Source: Paracoccus sp. (in: a-proteobacteria) (lineage in GTDB: Bacteria > Pseudomonadota > Alphaproteobacteria > Rhodobacterales > Rhodobacteraceae). Taken from it: a DNA stretch of 64,000 bases. Numbering within the stretch: position 1 is the first letter of the stretch; every line of letters starts with the position of its first letter. Below the pieces are notes generated by a model. The model saw nothing but the letters and a program-made list of their open reading frames with translations, had not been told where the DNA came from and searched no databases. The stretch spans positions 1 to 64,000 of the forward strand of contig NZ_JAUNTO010000011.1 of assembly GCF_030538655.1 (NCBI RefSeq), read 5' to 3'. Shown here one piece after another: positions 56,689-64,000 of this stretch. The position numbers and the translations under genes are program-made.

Positions 56689-57690
56689 TCAGATTCCGGT
56701 GTTTCGTGTGTGACGGGTTGCGATCAGAGCAACCGCAATCCCGGCCAGAATACCGGCAAACGCGACCAGACTGGCCAGCGACAGCGTAGAAACTCCGCTT
56801 AAACCTTGCCCGATCGAACACCCCAAGGCAAGCACTCCGCCAAAGCCCATCAGCACGCCGCCCGCGATAGCTTTGACGGTCTGGCGCGGGGTGGTAAAGC
56901 TTTCGATGCGCAGATCGCGCATCAGCACGGTCATGCCAAAGGCCCCCAGAAACGTGCCGCCCACAACCGCCACGCCAAAGACCAGCGCCCGCCCGGTGGA
57001 CAACATCAGCCACAGCAGCCCGTCGCCCACCGGCCCGACAAAGCTGACCGAGGTCAGGATCACCGGGTCAAACGGATCAGCCGTCGCCGCCGTGATCCAC
57101 CAGCCTGCCGCGACCGCCAGACCAATGATGGTGGCGGCAACCGCCTCGACCGGGCGGCGGATCAGCGGCCATGCCAGCGCCAGCAACAGCAGCACCGGCC
57201 CGCCAATGGCCAGCGGCGCGGGGATCACCTGCGCCAGCGACAGCGCCTGCGGCTGGACCGCGCCCCATGACTGCACCCACAGGCGCAAGGGTGCCAGCAC
57301 GCCGGTCAGGCTGGCCTGCGCCGTCAGCCCAAGCGCCACCAGCACCACGACAGACCGCAGATTGCCCCCCGCCGCCAGCACAACCGACCGCGCGCCGCAG
57401 GCATTGGCCAGCACCATGCCAATGCCAAAGATCGCCCCGCCCGCCAGCATTCCGACCCAGGAAAACCGGGGCCGCATCGGCAGCGATTCCGCCAGATCGG
57501 TCAGCCCGGCCATGGCCAGCGCCTGCGTGCCAAGGATCGCCACCGCCAAAGCCAGCGCAAAGGCGCGCAGCGGCGACAGATCGCCGCCCGCCATCAGCCC
57601 CTTTATCCCGCGCAGCAGGCAGAACCGGCCAGCCCGCGCCGCCGCACCAAAGGTGATACCCAACAACAGACCGGCCAGAACCGGCGTCAC
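56689..57690 (-). CDS. YeeE/YedE-family sulfur-compound transporter
   Basis: A 333-residue membrane protein with about ten helices and two conserved cysteine motifs, ANACGARS and LGCSIGQGLSG, used by TsuA to relay thiosulfate. It would move a reduced sulfur compound across the inner membrane. Start is a GTG at 57690 overlapping the fccB stop (GTGA). It lies between two flavoproteins of the sulfur module. Confidence 0.85.
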   Translation of the reverse strand: MTPVLAGLLLGITFGAAARAGRFCLLRGIKGLMAGGDLSPLRAFALALAVAILGTQALAMAGLTDLAESLPMRPRFSWVGMLAGGAIFGIGMVLANACGARSVVLAAGGNLRSVVVLVALGLTAQASLTGVLAPLRLWVQSWGAVQPQALSLAQVIPAPLAIGGPVLLLLALAWPLIRRPVEAVAATIIGLAVAAGWWITAATADPFDPVILTSVSFVGPVGDGLLWLMLSTGRALVFGVAVVGGTFLGAFGMTVLMRDLRIESFTTPRQTVKAIAGGVLMGFGGVLALGCSIGQGLSGVSTLSLASLVAFAGILAGIAVALIATRHTRNTGI

Positions 57691-58955
57691 GCCGCGCCCC
57701 AGATGTCGGCGCTGATCGCGTCATACCAGCCCGCGCCATAGACCGCCTCGGCCTTGCGGAAATCGGCGTCCGCGTCGATGGGACTGACGCCGCCCGCACC
57801 CTCGATCTCGACCACGCTGTCGCCGTCAGCGGCATAGACCCCGGCGACCGAGATGCCCCAGTCCGGCCCGATCAGACTGTAGCAGGTGTTGGCAAAGCTG
57901 GCGGGCGGGGGTTCCTGCCCGGCCAGTTCGGCGCTGATCGCCGCCGCCGCCACCTTGCCCTGCGCATTGGCACAAAAGCCCGATTTCGGCATCGGCGCGG
58001 CAATGGTGGCATCGCCCACCACATAGATGCCCGGCACCAGCGCCGATTCAAAGCGGCCCGCCCGCACGGGCACCCAACCCGTCGCATCGGTGACACCCGC
58101 CCGATCCGCGATCCAGCCCGCCTTTTGCGGCGGCACCACGTTCAGCACATCAGCCTGATGCACCGCGCCAAACGCTGTTTCAACCTGCCGCGCCGCCGCA
58201 TCGACGCGCAGCACCTGCCCGTCATCGGACAGGCTGACCCATTCGATCATATCGCCATACAGCGCATCCCACCCCTGCCGGAACAGCCCCTGTTTGGAAA
58301 AACTGTCCTTGCTGTCCAGCAGCAGGATTTTCGACGCCGGTTTATTCATCTTCAGGTAATGTGCCACCATGGACGCCCGCTCATACGGGCCGGGCGGGCA
58401 GCGGAAAGCGCCGTCGGTGATCGACATGACAAAGGTGCCACCATCGGGCATCGCCTCTAGCTGCGATTTCAGCAGCTGCGTCTGCGGCCCGGCCTTCCAC
58501 GCATGGGGGGCAAGGTTGGCGGCGGCTTCGTCATAGCCCTCCAGCGCGTTCCAGCGAATGTCGATGCCGGGCGACAGGATCAGCCGGTCATAATTCAGCG
58601 TGCCGCCGTCAATCGTCACCGTGCGGGCCGTACTGTCCACATCCTGCGCGGTCGCATGGACAACCTCGATCCCCTGCACACGCAGATCGTCATAGCCGTG
58701 GCCGATGCTGTCCCACGTGCGCAGCCCACCCAGATAGAGGTTGGAAAACGGGCAGGTCACAAACCGCTGCGCCGGTTCCACCAGCGTGATGCGCAGATCC
58801 GGGTTCAGCCGCCGCAGATACCGCGCCGCCGTCGCCCCGCCAAAACCGCCGCCCACGACAACCACATGGGCCGAAGCCGCCTGCGCCCGCACCATTGCGG
58901 GCGCGGCCAGGGCCAGCCCGATCCCGCCCAGAACACTTCGCCGCGAAACTATCAT
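57687..58955 (-). CDS. fccB: Flavocytochrome c sulfide dehydrogenase flavoprotein
   Basis: Oxidises sulfide, passing electrons to the cytochrome subunit. The 422-residue protein has a Tat signal (SRRSVLGGIGLALAAPA), the FAD motif VVVVGGGFGGATAARYL, and cysteines 68 (FVTCPFSN), 186 (AFRCPPGPYERA) and 358 (NTCYSL), matching the flavin-linked and redox-disulfide cysteines of FccB. The ATG at 58955 overlaps the cytochrome gene (ATGA). Confidence 0.9.
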   Translation of the reverse strand: MIVSRRSVLGGIGLALAAPAMVRAQAASAHVVVVGGGFGGATAARYLRRLNPDLRITLVEPAQRFVTCPFSNLYLGGLRTWDSIGHGYDDLRVQGIEVVHATAQDVDSTARTVTIDGGTLNYDRLILSPGIDIRWNALEGYDEAAANLAPHAWKAGPQTQLLKSQLEAMPDGGTFVMSITDGAFRCPPGPYERASMVAHYLKMNKPASKILLLDSKDSFSKQGLFRQGWDALYGDMIEWVSLSDDGQVLRVDAAARQVETAFGAVHQADVLNVVPPQKAGWIADRAGVTDATGWVPVRAGRFESALVPGIYVVGDATIAAPMPKSGFCANAQGKVAAAAISAELAGQEPPPASFANTCYSLIGPDWGISVAGVYAADGDSVVEIEGAGGVSPIDADADFRKAEAVYGAGWYDAISADIWGAA

Positions 58956-59260
58956 TGCCCGATCTCCGAAAACCATTGCGCCAAGGCGGCGATCTGCGCC
59001 TCATCATAGCCTCGCATGTGCCGCCCCATCACCGTCGAAGGCTCCGAACCGGAGCGAAAGGCCAGCATCCGGTCCTGCAACTGTTCGCGGGGCTGGCCAG
59101 CGATAGACGGGATCGCCCCCGGCGAATGCCCGTCGGGGCCGTGACAACTGGCGCAAGGCCCGGCCAGCACCTGCACCGCCGCCCGATCCAGATCCTGTGC
59201 CGCCGCCCCAGCCGGCAGCAGAACGCACAGCGCCAATATCCCCGTCAGTTTCCGGCGCAT
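58952..59260 (-). CDS. Monoheme c-type cytochrome, FccA-like
   Basis: A 102-residue protein with a Sec signal (cleavage near GAAAQD) and one heme motif CASCH (Cys36, Cys39, His40). A methionine near RHMRGY may be the sixth ligand. Its coupling to fccB makes it the likely electron acceptor. FccA is often larger with two hemes, so this is a short form. The ATG at 59260 is chosen; the long upstream frame is non-coding. Confidence 0.88.
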   Translation of the reverse strand: MRRKLTGILALCVLLPAGAAAQDLDRAAVQVLAGPCASCHGPDGHSPGAIPSIAGQPREQLQDRMLAFRSGSEPSTVMGRHMRGYDEAQIAALAQWFSEIGQ

Positions 59261-59614
59261 CCAGTCATTCCCCTTGCAGCCATATGTCGCCACCATGGTG
59301 GCGCAGCGATCAGTCCAAGTAAAGCGATGGAAACAAAAAGGAAAATTCGTCACACAACCCCGCGCCTGACCAGAACGGCGTTCCCGGAAACGCCTGCGGG
59401 CCGGAACCGCCGCCCCCTGCACAGGGTCAGCCGCACAAAACCGGCGGGCAACATGCACCGCAGGGACGAAGCACGGCAGCGCGCCCGACCCCGCCATGCG
59501 GACCGCCACGCGATTGCCTCTGCCGTCTTGTGCAAAAGATCACGATTGCCGCGATTGACACACCCTGTGCAAACCGGAACAGTGCCTGCGCGTATTCAAA
59601 GGGGGGAGGCGTGA
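59261..59614. other. Divergent promoter region between sulfur module and TRAP genes
   Basis: No gene is seen. TGTGCAAA occurs twice (59529-59536, 59566-59573). TTGACA at 59555-59560 is a possible -35 for the plus-strand TRAP genes, with no good -10. The shared region could coordinate both directions. Confidence 0.45.
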
Positions 59615-60130
59615 ATGATCTCGGTCATCGACTGGATCAACGAAACGGTCGGACGTGTGCTGTCACTGATCGCGGGCGTGTTTGCAGCCATAATTATCTA
59701 TGACGTGTTCATGCGCTATGTGATGGTGCGGCCCACGCCCTGGGGCTTTGACGTCACGAAAATGCTGTATGGCTTTTACTTCGTCATGCTGGGCGGTTAC
59801 GCGCTGCGCCATCAGGCGCATGTCAAGGTTGATCTGCTGACCGCGACCATGCGCCCTGCCATGCGCCGCTGGACAGAAATCGCCGGTTACATCATCTTTT
59901 TCCTGCCCTTCAGCCTGGTGTTCATGCTGTATAGCTGGCAGTTCGGCCTGCGCGCGCTGGCGCAGGGTGAACGCACCTATGGCGCCGTGCAATTGCCGGT
60001 CTATCCGCTGAAACTGGCCATGGGCGTCGCCGCGACGCTGCTGTTCATTCAGGGTATTTCCGAACTGCTGAAACTGGTCCTGCATCGCACCGACCATCTG
60101 GAACCGATGGAGCCACTGGATGTTCACTGA
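59615..60130 (+). CDS. TRAP transporter small membrane subunit (DctQ type)
   Basis: The 171-residue small subunit has four membrane helices (AGVFAAIIIYDVFMRY; AGYIIFFLPFSLVFML) and bridges the large permease. The ATG at 59615 follows GGGGGGAGG. It overlaps the next gene by 11 bases. Confidence 0.9.
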   Translation: MISVIDWINETVGRVLSLIAGVFAAIIIYDVFMRYVMVRPTPWGFDVTKMLYGFYFVMLGGYALRHQAHVKVDLLTATMRPAMRRWTEIAGYIIFFLPFSLVFMLYSWQFGLRALAQGERTYGAVQLPVYPLKLAMGVAATLLFIQGISELLKLVLHRTDHLEPMEPLDVH

Positions 60131-61514
60131 TTTTATCAACAGCGCCATCCCGGTTCTGAACAGCGTCCTTGGCTGGATGGCCGTGCCCGGTATCAGCGGC
60201 CAAGGCATCGCCCTTGTCATGGCCGGGCTGCTGGTCATCGGCCTGTTCATGGGGCACCCGCTGGCCTTTGTGCTGGGCGGCACCGCCGTGCTGGGGGCTT
60301 TTATCGCCGGCAAGCCGATGGTGCTGGGCATCACCATCAACCGCATTTTTGGCGACGTGCTGGATAATTACACGCTGATCGCCATTCCGCTGTTCGTGCT
60401 GATGGCACGGTTCCTGTCTGACAGCGGCGTCACCGACAAGATGTTCGAGGCGCTACGCCACCTGATGGCGGATGTGCGCGGCGGGCTGGGGCTGGCGGTT
60501 GTGTTCATCTCGATCCTGCTGGCGGCCACCACCGGCATCATCGGCGCGTCGATCACCGTCATGGGGCTGATGGCGCTGAAACCGATGCTGCAATACGGCT
60601 ATGACAAGAAACTGACCACCGGGCTGATCGGGGCGTCGGGCTGTCTGGGCATCCTGATCCCGCCCTCGATCATGCTGATCCTGATGGCCTCCTATGCCCC
60701 CGGCCTGTCCGTGGGCGAGTTGTTTGCAGGTGCGCTGATCCCCGGTGTGGCACTGGGGCTGATGTATGGGGTCTATGTTTTCCTGCTGGCCATTTTCCGC
60801 CCCGACATGGCCCCCCGCCTGTCGGAAAGCGAACAGATCAGCCGGTCCGCCATGTGGCAGATGCTGATCGTCGAGGCCGTGCCGCCGCTGATCCTGATCC
60901 TGGGCATTCTGGGGTCGATGCTGATGGGCATCGCCACCGCGACCGAGGCATCGGCCATCGGCGCCGTGCTGGCGCTGCTGATCGTGATCGTTCGCGGGCG
61001 TTTCACCTGGGCGAATTTCTACAGCGCCTTTCTGGAAACCGGCCGCACCTCGGCGATGATCCTGTTCATCGTTGTGGGCGCGACCGCCTTTACCGGCGTG
61101 TTCAACATCACCGGCGGGCTAAGCGCGACGCAAAGCCTGATCCGCGGGCTGGCCGACGACCCGAACACGCTGCTGATCGTGATGCTGGTGTCGGTGTTCA
61201 TCCTGGGCATGTTCCTTGACTGGACCGGCATCGTGCTGCTGTGCTTTCCGATCTTTCTGCCGATCGTGACGGAAATGGGCGTCAGCCCGCTGTGGTTCGT
61301 GGTGCTGATGGCTGTCGTGCTGCAAACCAGCTTTCTGTCGCCGCCTTTCGGCTATGCGCTGTTCTATATGCGGGCGATTTCGCCGCCCGAAATCACCATG
61401 CTGGACATTATCAAGGGCGTGATCCCCTTCATCATCATGATCCTGCTGATGTGCGGGCTGATCGTGCAATTCCCGCAGCTGGTCACATGGCTGCCTGAAA
61501 CGCTGTATAAATAA
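60120..61514 (+). CDS. TRAP transporter large membrane subunit (DctM type)
   Basis: A 464-residue, roughly 12-helix permease that moves substrate with sodium. Typical patterns are GHPLAFVLGGTAVLGAF, GASGCLGILIPPSIMLI and MFLDWTGIVLLCFPIFLPI. It overlaps dctQ by 11 bases and precedes dctP by 18. Confidence 0.93.
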   Translation: MFTDFINSAIPVLNSVLGWMAVPGISGQGIALVMAGLLVIGLFMGHPLAFVLGGTAVLGAFIAGKPMVLGITINRIFGDVLDNYTLIAIPLFVLMARFLSDSGVTDKMFEALRHLMADVRGGLGLAVVFISILLAATTGIIGASITVMGLMALKPMLQYGYDKKLTTGLIGASGCLGILIPPSIMLILMASYAPGLSVGELFAGALIPGVALGLMYGVYVFLLAIFRPDMAPRLSESEQISRSAMWQMLIVEAVPPLILILGILGSMLMGIATATEASAIGAVLALLIVIVRGRFTWANFYSAFLETGRTSAMILFIVVGATAFTGVFNITGGLSATQSLIRGLADDPNTLLIVMLVSVFILGMFLDWTGIVLLCFPIFLPIVTEMGVSPLWFVVLMAVVLQTSFLSPPFGYALFYMRAISPPEITMLDIIKGVIPFIIMILLMCGLIVQFPQLVTWLPETLYK

Positions 61515-61532
61515 TCCAACGGAGGAGATAAG

Positions 61533-62621
61533 ATGAAAACCACCATCCTGACCTGCGCCGCGCTGGCCGCACTGACGGCGGCCCCGGCCATGGCCAACAA
61601 CTGGACGATGACCAGCACCTGGCCATCCTCGCTGGAACTGATCGAGATTGACAAACACTTCGTCAAGCTGGCCAACGACCTGATCGACGATTCTGACCTG
61701 ACCATCGAGTTCTTTGAGGGCGGCGCACTGGTCCCCGCAGGCGAGGTGTTCGGCGCGGTCGAATCGGGCACCATTCAGGCCGGGGCCGACTGGCCGGGTT
61801 ACTGGGCCGGGCGCGACCCCGCCTTTTCGCCTCTGGCCACCACCGCCAGCCTGTTCAATGCTGTGGATTACGTCAACTGGATCAAGGCATGGGGCGGGGA
61901 TGAAATCTATAACGAGGTCTATGGCCGCTTTGGCATGGTCTATCTGCCCTATGGCGTGACCAACAATGAATCCGGTTTCCGCACCGTCAGCAAACCGATC
62001 CGCACCACCGACGACCTGCAAGGTCTGCGCCTGCGCGTATCTGGTCTGGAACAGGGGCGGCTGCTGGAAAAGCTGGGCGGCAGTCAGGTCTCGATCGCGG
62101 GTGGCGAGATTTACCAGTCGCTGGAACGCGGGGTCATCGACGGGGCCGAATTTTCCACCCCGAACGTCGATCTGTCGGGCGGTTTCCAGCAGGTGACCAA
62201 ATACTGGTCCACGCCGGGCTGGCACCAGTCGTCATCGGTGTTCGGTGTCATGATTAACAAAGCCGCATGGGACGCCCTGTCCCCCGAAACCCAGGAAAAG
62301 CTGAAAATCGCCGCCGATGCCACGCTGCTGTGGTCGCTGGCCAATACCGAAAAGCGCGCGACCGAAGCCTATCAGGCATTCCAGGACGCGGGCACCGAGA
62401 TTACCCGGTTGGACGATGCAACGCTGGAAAATATCCAGAACATGGCCAACGAAACCATCGTCGAGGTGGCCTGCGCCAATCCGACCTCGGCCAAGGTCTA
62501 TGCCTCGATGCTGACCTATCTGGGGGATTACGCGAAATGGCGCGACGCCTCGGCCCCGTTCAATCTGGGCCGCACGCCGCAAGGCCCGGATCTGGCCCGT
62601 ATTCAGGAATGCGCGGGCTGA
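61533..62621 (+). CDS. TRAP substrate-binding protein (DctP/TakP-like)
   Basis: A 362-residue periplasmic protein: signal to AMANNW, then the binding domain with GLRLRVSGLEQGRLLEKLGG and GGEIYQSLERGVIDGAEFST. The layout resembles TakP-type alpha-keto-acid binders more than C4-dicarboxylate DctP. The ATG follows GGAGGAGA. Adjacent sulfur genes hint at an organosulfur or keto acid substrate, not proven. Confidence 0.88.
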   Translation: MKTTILTCAALAALTAAPAMANNWTMTSTWPSSLELIEIDKHFVKLANDLIDDSDLTIEFFEGGALVPAGEVFGAVESGTIQAGADWPGYWAGRDPAFSPLATTASLFNAVDYVNWIKAWGGDEIYNEVYGRFGMVYLPYGVTNNESGFRTVSKPIRTTDDLQGLRLRVSGLEQGRLLEKLGGSQVSIAGGEIYQSLERGVIDGAEFSTPNVDLSGGFQQVTKYWSTPGWHQSSSVFGVMINKAAWDALSPETQEKLKIAADATLLWSLANTEKRATEAYQAFQDAGTEITRLDDATLENIQNMANETIVEVACANPTSAKVYASMLTYLGDYAKWRDASAPFNLGRTPQGPDLARIQECAG

Positions 62622-62639
62622 TCGCCCCATATATAACGA

Positions 62640-62665
62640 AAAGGCCCGCCACGTGGCGGGCCTTT
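62640..62665. terminator. Bidirectional terminator between dctP and response regulator
   Basis: A 26-base perfect palindrome with centre CCACGTGG lies 19 bases after dctP and 6 bases after the stop of the convergent regulator. Short T-runs flank it on both strands (3 on plus, 4 on minus), so it can act for both genes. Confidence 0.8.
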
Positions 62666-62670
62666 ACCGT

Positions 62671-63357
62671 TCAGGCGACCAGGCGATAGCCACCTGATTC
62701 CGTCACCAGCAGACGGGCATTGCCGGGATCAGGCTCGATCTTTTGCCGCAGACGATAGATGTGGGTTTCCAGCGTATGCGTGGTGACGCCCGCGTTATAG
62801 CCCCAGACCTCGTGCAGCAGCACATCGCGCGGCACCACCCCATCCTGCGCCCGATACAGGAATTTCAGGATGTTGGTTTCCTTTTCCGTCAGCCGGATCT
62901 TGCGATCGCGGGCATCGACCAGAATCTTCATCGAGGGTTTGAACGTATATGGGCCAAGCTGGAAAATCGCGTCCTCGGATTGTTCATGCGTGCGCAGTTG
63001 CGCGCGCAGACGCGCCAGCAGAACCGGGAATTTGAACGGCTTGGTGATGTAATCATTCGCACCCGCGTCCAATCCCAGAATAGTATCGGCGTCGGTATCA
63101 TGGCCTGTCAGCATCACGATGGGGCATTTCACGTTCAGCTTGCGCAGCTTTTTGCACAACTCGCGCCCGTCAGTATCAGGCAGGCCCACATCCAGCACCA
63201 CCAGATCGAACAGGTTGCCTTTGACGGCCTCGACCGCCTCGGCGCCGCTGCCGGCCTCGGTCACATCGAAATCATCGGTAGCCGTCAGTTGTTCGGCCAA
63301 AGCCTCGCGCAGATCGTCTTCGTCATCGACCAGCAGGATCTTTTTCAGTCCGGGCAT
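62671..63357 (-). CDS. OmpR-family two-component response regulator
   Basis: A 228-residue regulator: receiver domain (ILLVDDEDD, phospho-acceptor Asp56 in LVVLDVGLPDTDG, Lys106 in ITKPFKF) and winged-helix output (LTEKETNILKFLYRAQDG, THTLETHIYRLRQKIEP). Such proteins are widely conserved in Rhodobacterales next to riboflavin genes. The kinase is not in view. The ATG at 63357 follows AAAGGAGG. Confidence 0.92.
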   Translation of the reverse strand: MPGLKKILLVDDEDDLREALAEQLTATDDFDVTEAGSGAEAVEAVKGNLFDLVVLDVGLPDTDGRELCKKLRKLNVKCPIVMLTGHDTDADTILGLDAGANDYITKPFKFPVLLARLRAQLRTHEQSEDAIFQLGPYTFKPSMKILVDARDRKIRLTEKETNILKFLYRAQDGVVPRDVLLHEVWGYNAGVTTHTLETHIYRLRQKIEPDPGNARLLVTESGGYRLVA

Positions 63358-63479
63358 GGTTGCCTCCTTTGCCTGTTTGACCGATGGATGGGGGCGCGCG
63401 AGGCCTGCGTCCAGCAAGGTTGCAGAAATCTCACAGGCTCTTGTCCGCAGGCGCCCTTATGTTTCAGATTGTTACAGAA

Positions 63480-64000
63480 ATGACCCCGATGCCGCTGATC
63501 CCGACCCTGCCCGAACGAATCGCCCGCGCCCGCGCCGATCTGCGCATGGGCCTGCCGGTGCAGATCGGCGGCTGGTTGGTGGCGGCGCTGGAAACGCTGA
63601 CGCCCGATCGGCTGGCGGCGCTGCGCGGCTTTGGCGCGCCGCTGGCCGTGCTGACCGAACGGCGGGCGACCACGTTAAAGGCGCGGGTCTATGACGCCGG
63701 GCTGGCGCGGGTGCAGGTGCCGGATGAGGCGGACCTGCGCTGGCTGCGCGCGTTGGCCGACCCCGCCGATGACCTGATGGTGCCGATGAAGGGGCCACTG
63801 TTCACGCAGCGCGGCGGCGATACCGCGCCCCATGCCGCCGCCCTTGCGCTGGTGAAATCGGCACAACTGCTGCCTGCCGTGCTGATGGTGGCCGCCCCGC
63901 CGCAGCCTGACCTGACCACGCTGGACCCGGCCCCCCTGCGCGAACAGCTGATCCGCGCCGCCGCCATGGCCCCGGTGGCGAACGCGCGCCTGCCGCTGAT
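63480..64000 (+). CDS. GTP cyclohydrolase II-like protein, 5' part only
   Basis: Open without a stop for 173 codons to the window edge. The start (ATG at 63480, or 63489) gives MPLIPTLPERIARARADLRM, followed by ETLTPDRLAALRGFGAPLAV, ATTLKARVYDAGLARV and DDLMVPMKGPLFTQRGGDTA. This is the extended N-terminal region that I associate with Rhodobacterales RibA-type proteins; the zinc-binding cysteines of the catalytic part lie beyond the edge. It diverges from the response regulator with a 122-base gap. The name rests on the N-terminal region only. Confidence 0.72.
   Translation, partial: MTPMPLIPTLPERIARARADLRMGLPVQIGGWLVAALETLTPDRLAALRGFGAPLAVLTERRATTLKARVYDAGLARVQVPDEADLRWLRALADPADDLMVPMKGPLFTQRGGDTAPHAAALALVKSAQLLPAVLMVAAPPQPDLTTLDPAPLREQLIRAAAMAPVANARLPL

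Overview
This window comes from a G+C-rich alphaproteobacterium, most likely in the Rhodobacterales (Paracoccus/Rhodobacter relatives). Protein character and gene order point there: a long SUF operon, a rhomboid-fold protein without catalytic residues, an OmpR-type regulator beside a GTP cyclohydrolase II-like gene, Tat-exported Sox and flavocytochrome c proteins, and a cyclohexanecarboxylate catabolic operon. No species can be named from the sequence. Apart from one tRNA there are no RNA genes I can name, and there is no insertion sequence, phage or CRISPR array.

Layout. 1-636 is a less G+C-rich non-coding stretch with strong hairpins, followed by tRNA-Arg(CCG) at 637-713 (minus). 766-9363 (minus) is one tightly packed run: coaBC, a NifS-like cysteine desulfurase, sufB, a small exported protein, sufC, sufD, two membrane proteins and sufS. 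9677-24901 is housekeeping: trpS, a pseudo-rhomboid, murJ, glnD, a LpoA-like lipoprotein, rsmI-yraN-gshB, a ComM-type ATPase, cmk, an FAD oxidoreductase, tsf and rpsB. 25057-30246 holds a methyltransferase/LysR divergent pair, a pyrrolysine-free MttB-family methyltransferase, and a KDPG-aldolase/MFS pair. 30332-35274 is an RND efflux pump with a divergent TetR regulator and a clear operator inside the pump promoter.

35380-44917 is a catabolic block. Read on the minus strand it is badH-badI-aliB-aliA-(hydratase/hydroxyacyl-CoA dehydrogenase)-thiolase, with a divergent MarR gene resembling badR and a further acyl-CoA dehydrogenase. Together these would take cyclohexanecarboxylate to its CoA ester, oxidise and open the ring to pimeloyl-CoA, and start beta-oxidation. 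No dedicated badK is present; the hydratase domain of the fused enzyme is the obvious substitute.

45342-54205 looks like an accessory surface or exopolymer island: a GT61-like enzyme, a two-domain glycosyltransferase and a sulfotransferase-like/GT32 fusion. These converge on a 1286-residue secreted protein joining a CEMIP-like (G8 plus beta-helix) region to 36 uninterrupted RTX nonapeptides. 54542-59260 (minus) is a sulfur module: cytochrome c, FccB, a YeeE/YedE channel, a second FccB-like flavoprotein, SoxY and SoxZ, without SoxAX, SoxB or SoxCD in view. A TRAP transporter (59615-62621) diverges from it. The window ends with an OmpR-type regulator (minus) and the 5' part of a gene resembling GTP cyclohydrolase II (plus), which runs off the edge.

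The most unusual items are the CEMIP-like RTX protein with its convergent glycosyltransferases, the SoxYZ plus double-flavoprotein module, four phased palindromes upstream of coaBC, the exported protein between sufB and sufC, and the structured low-G+C region beside the tRNA.
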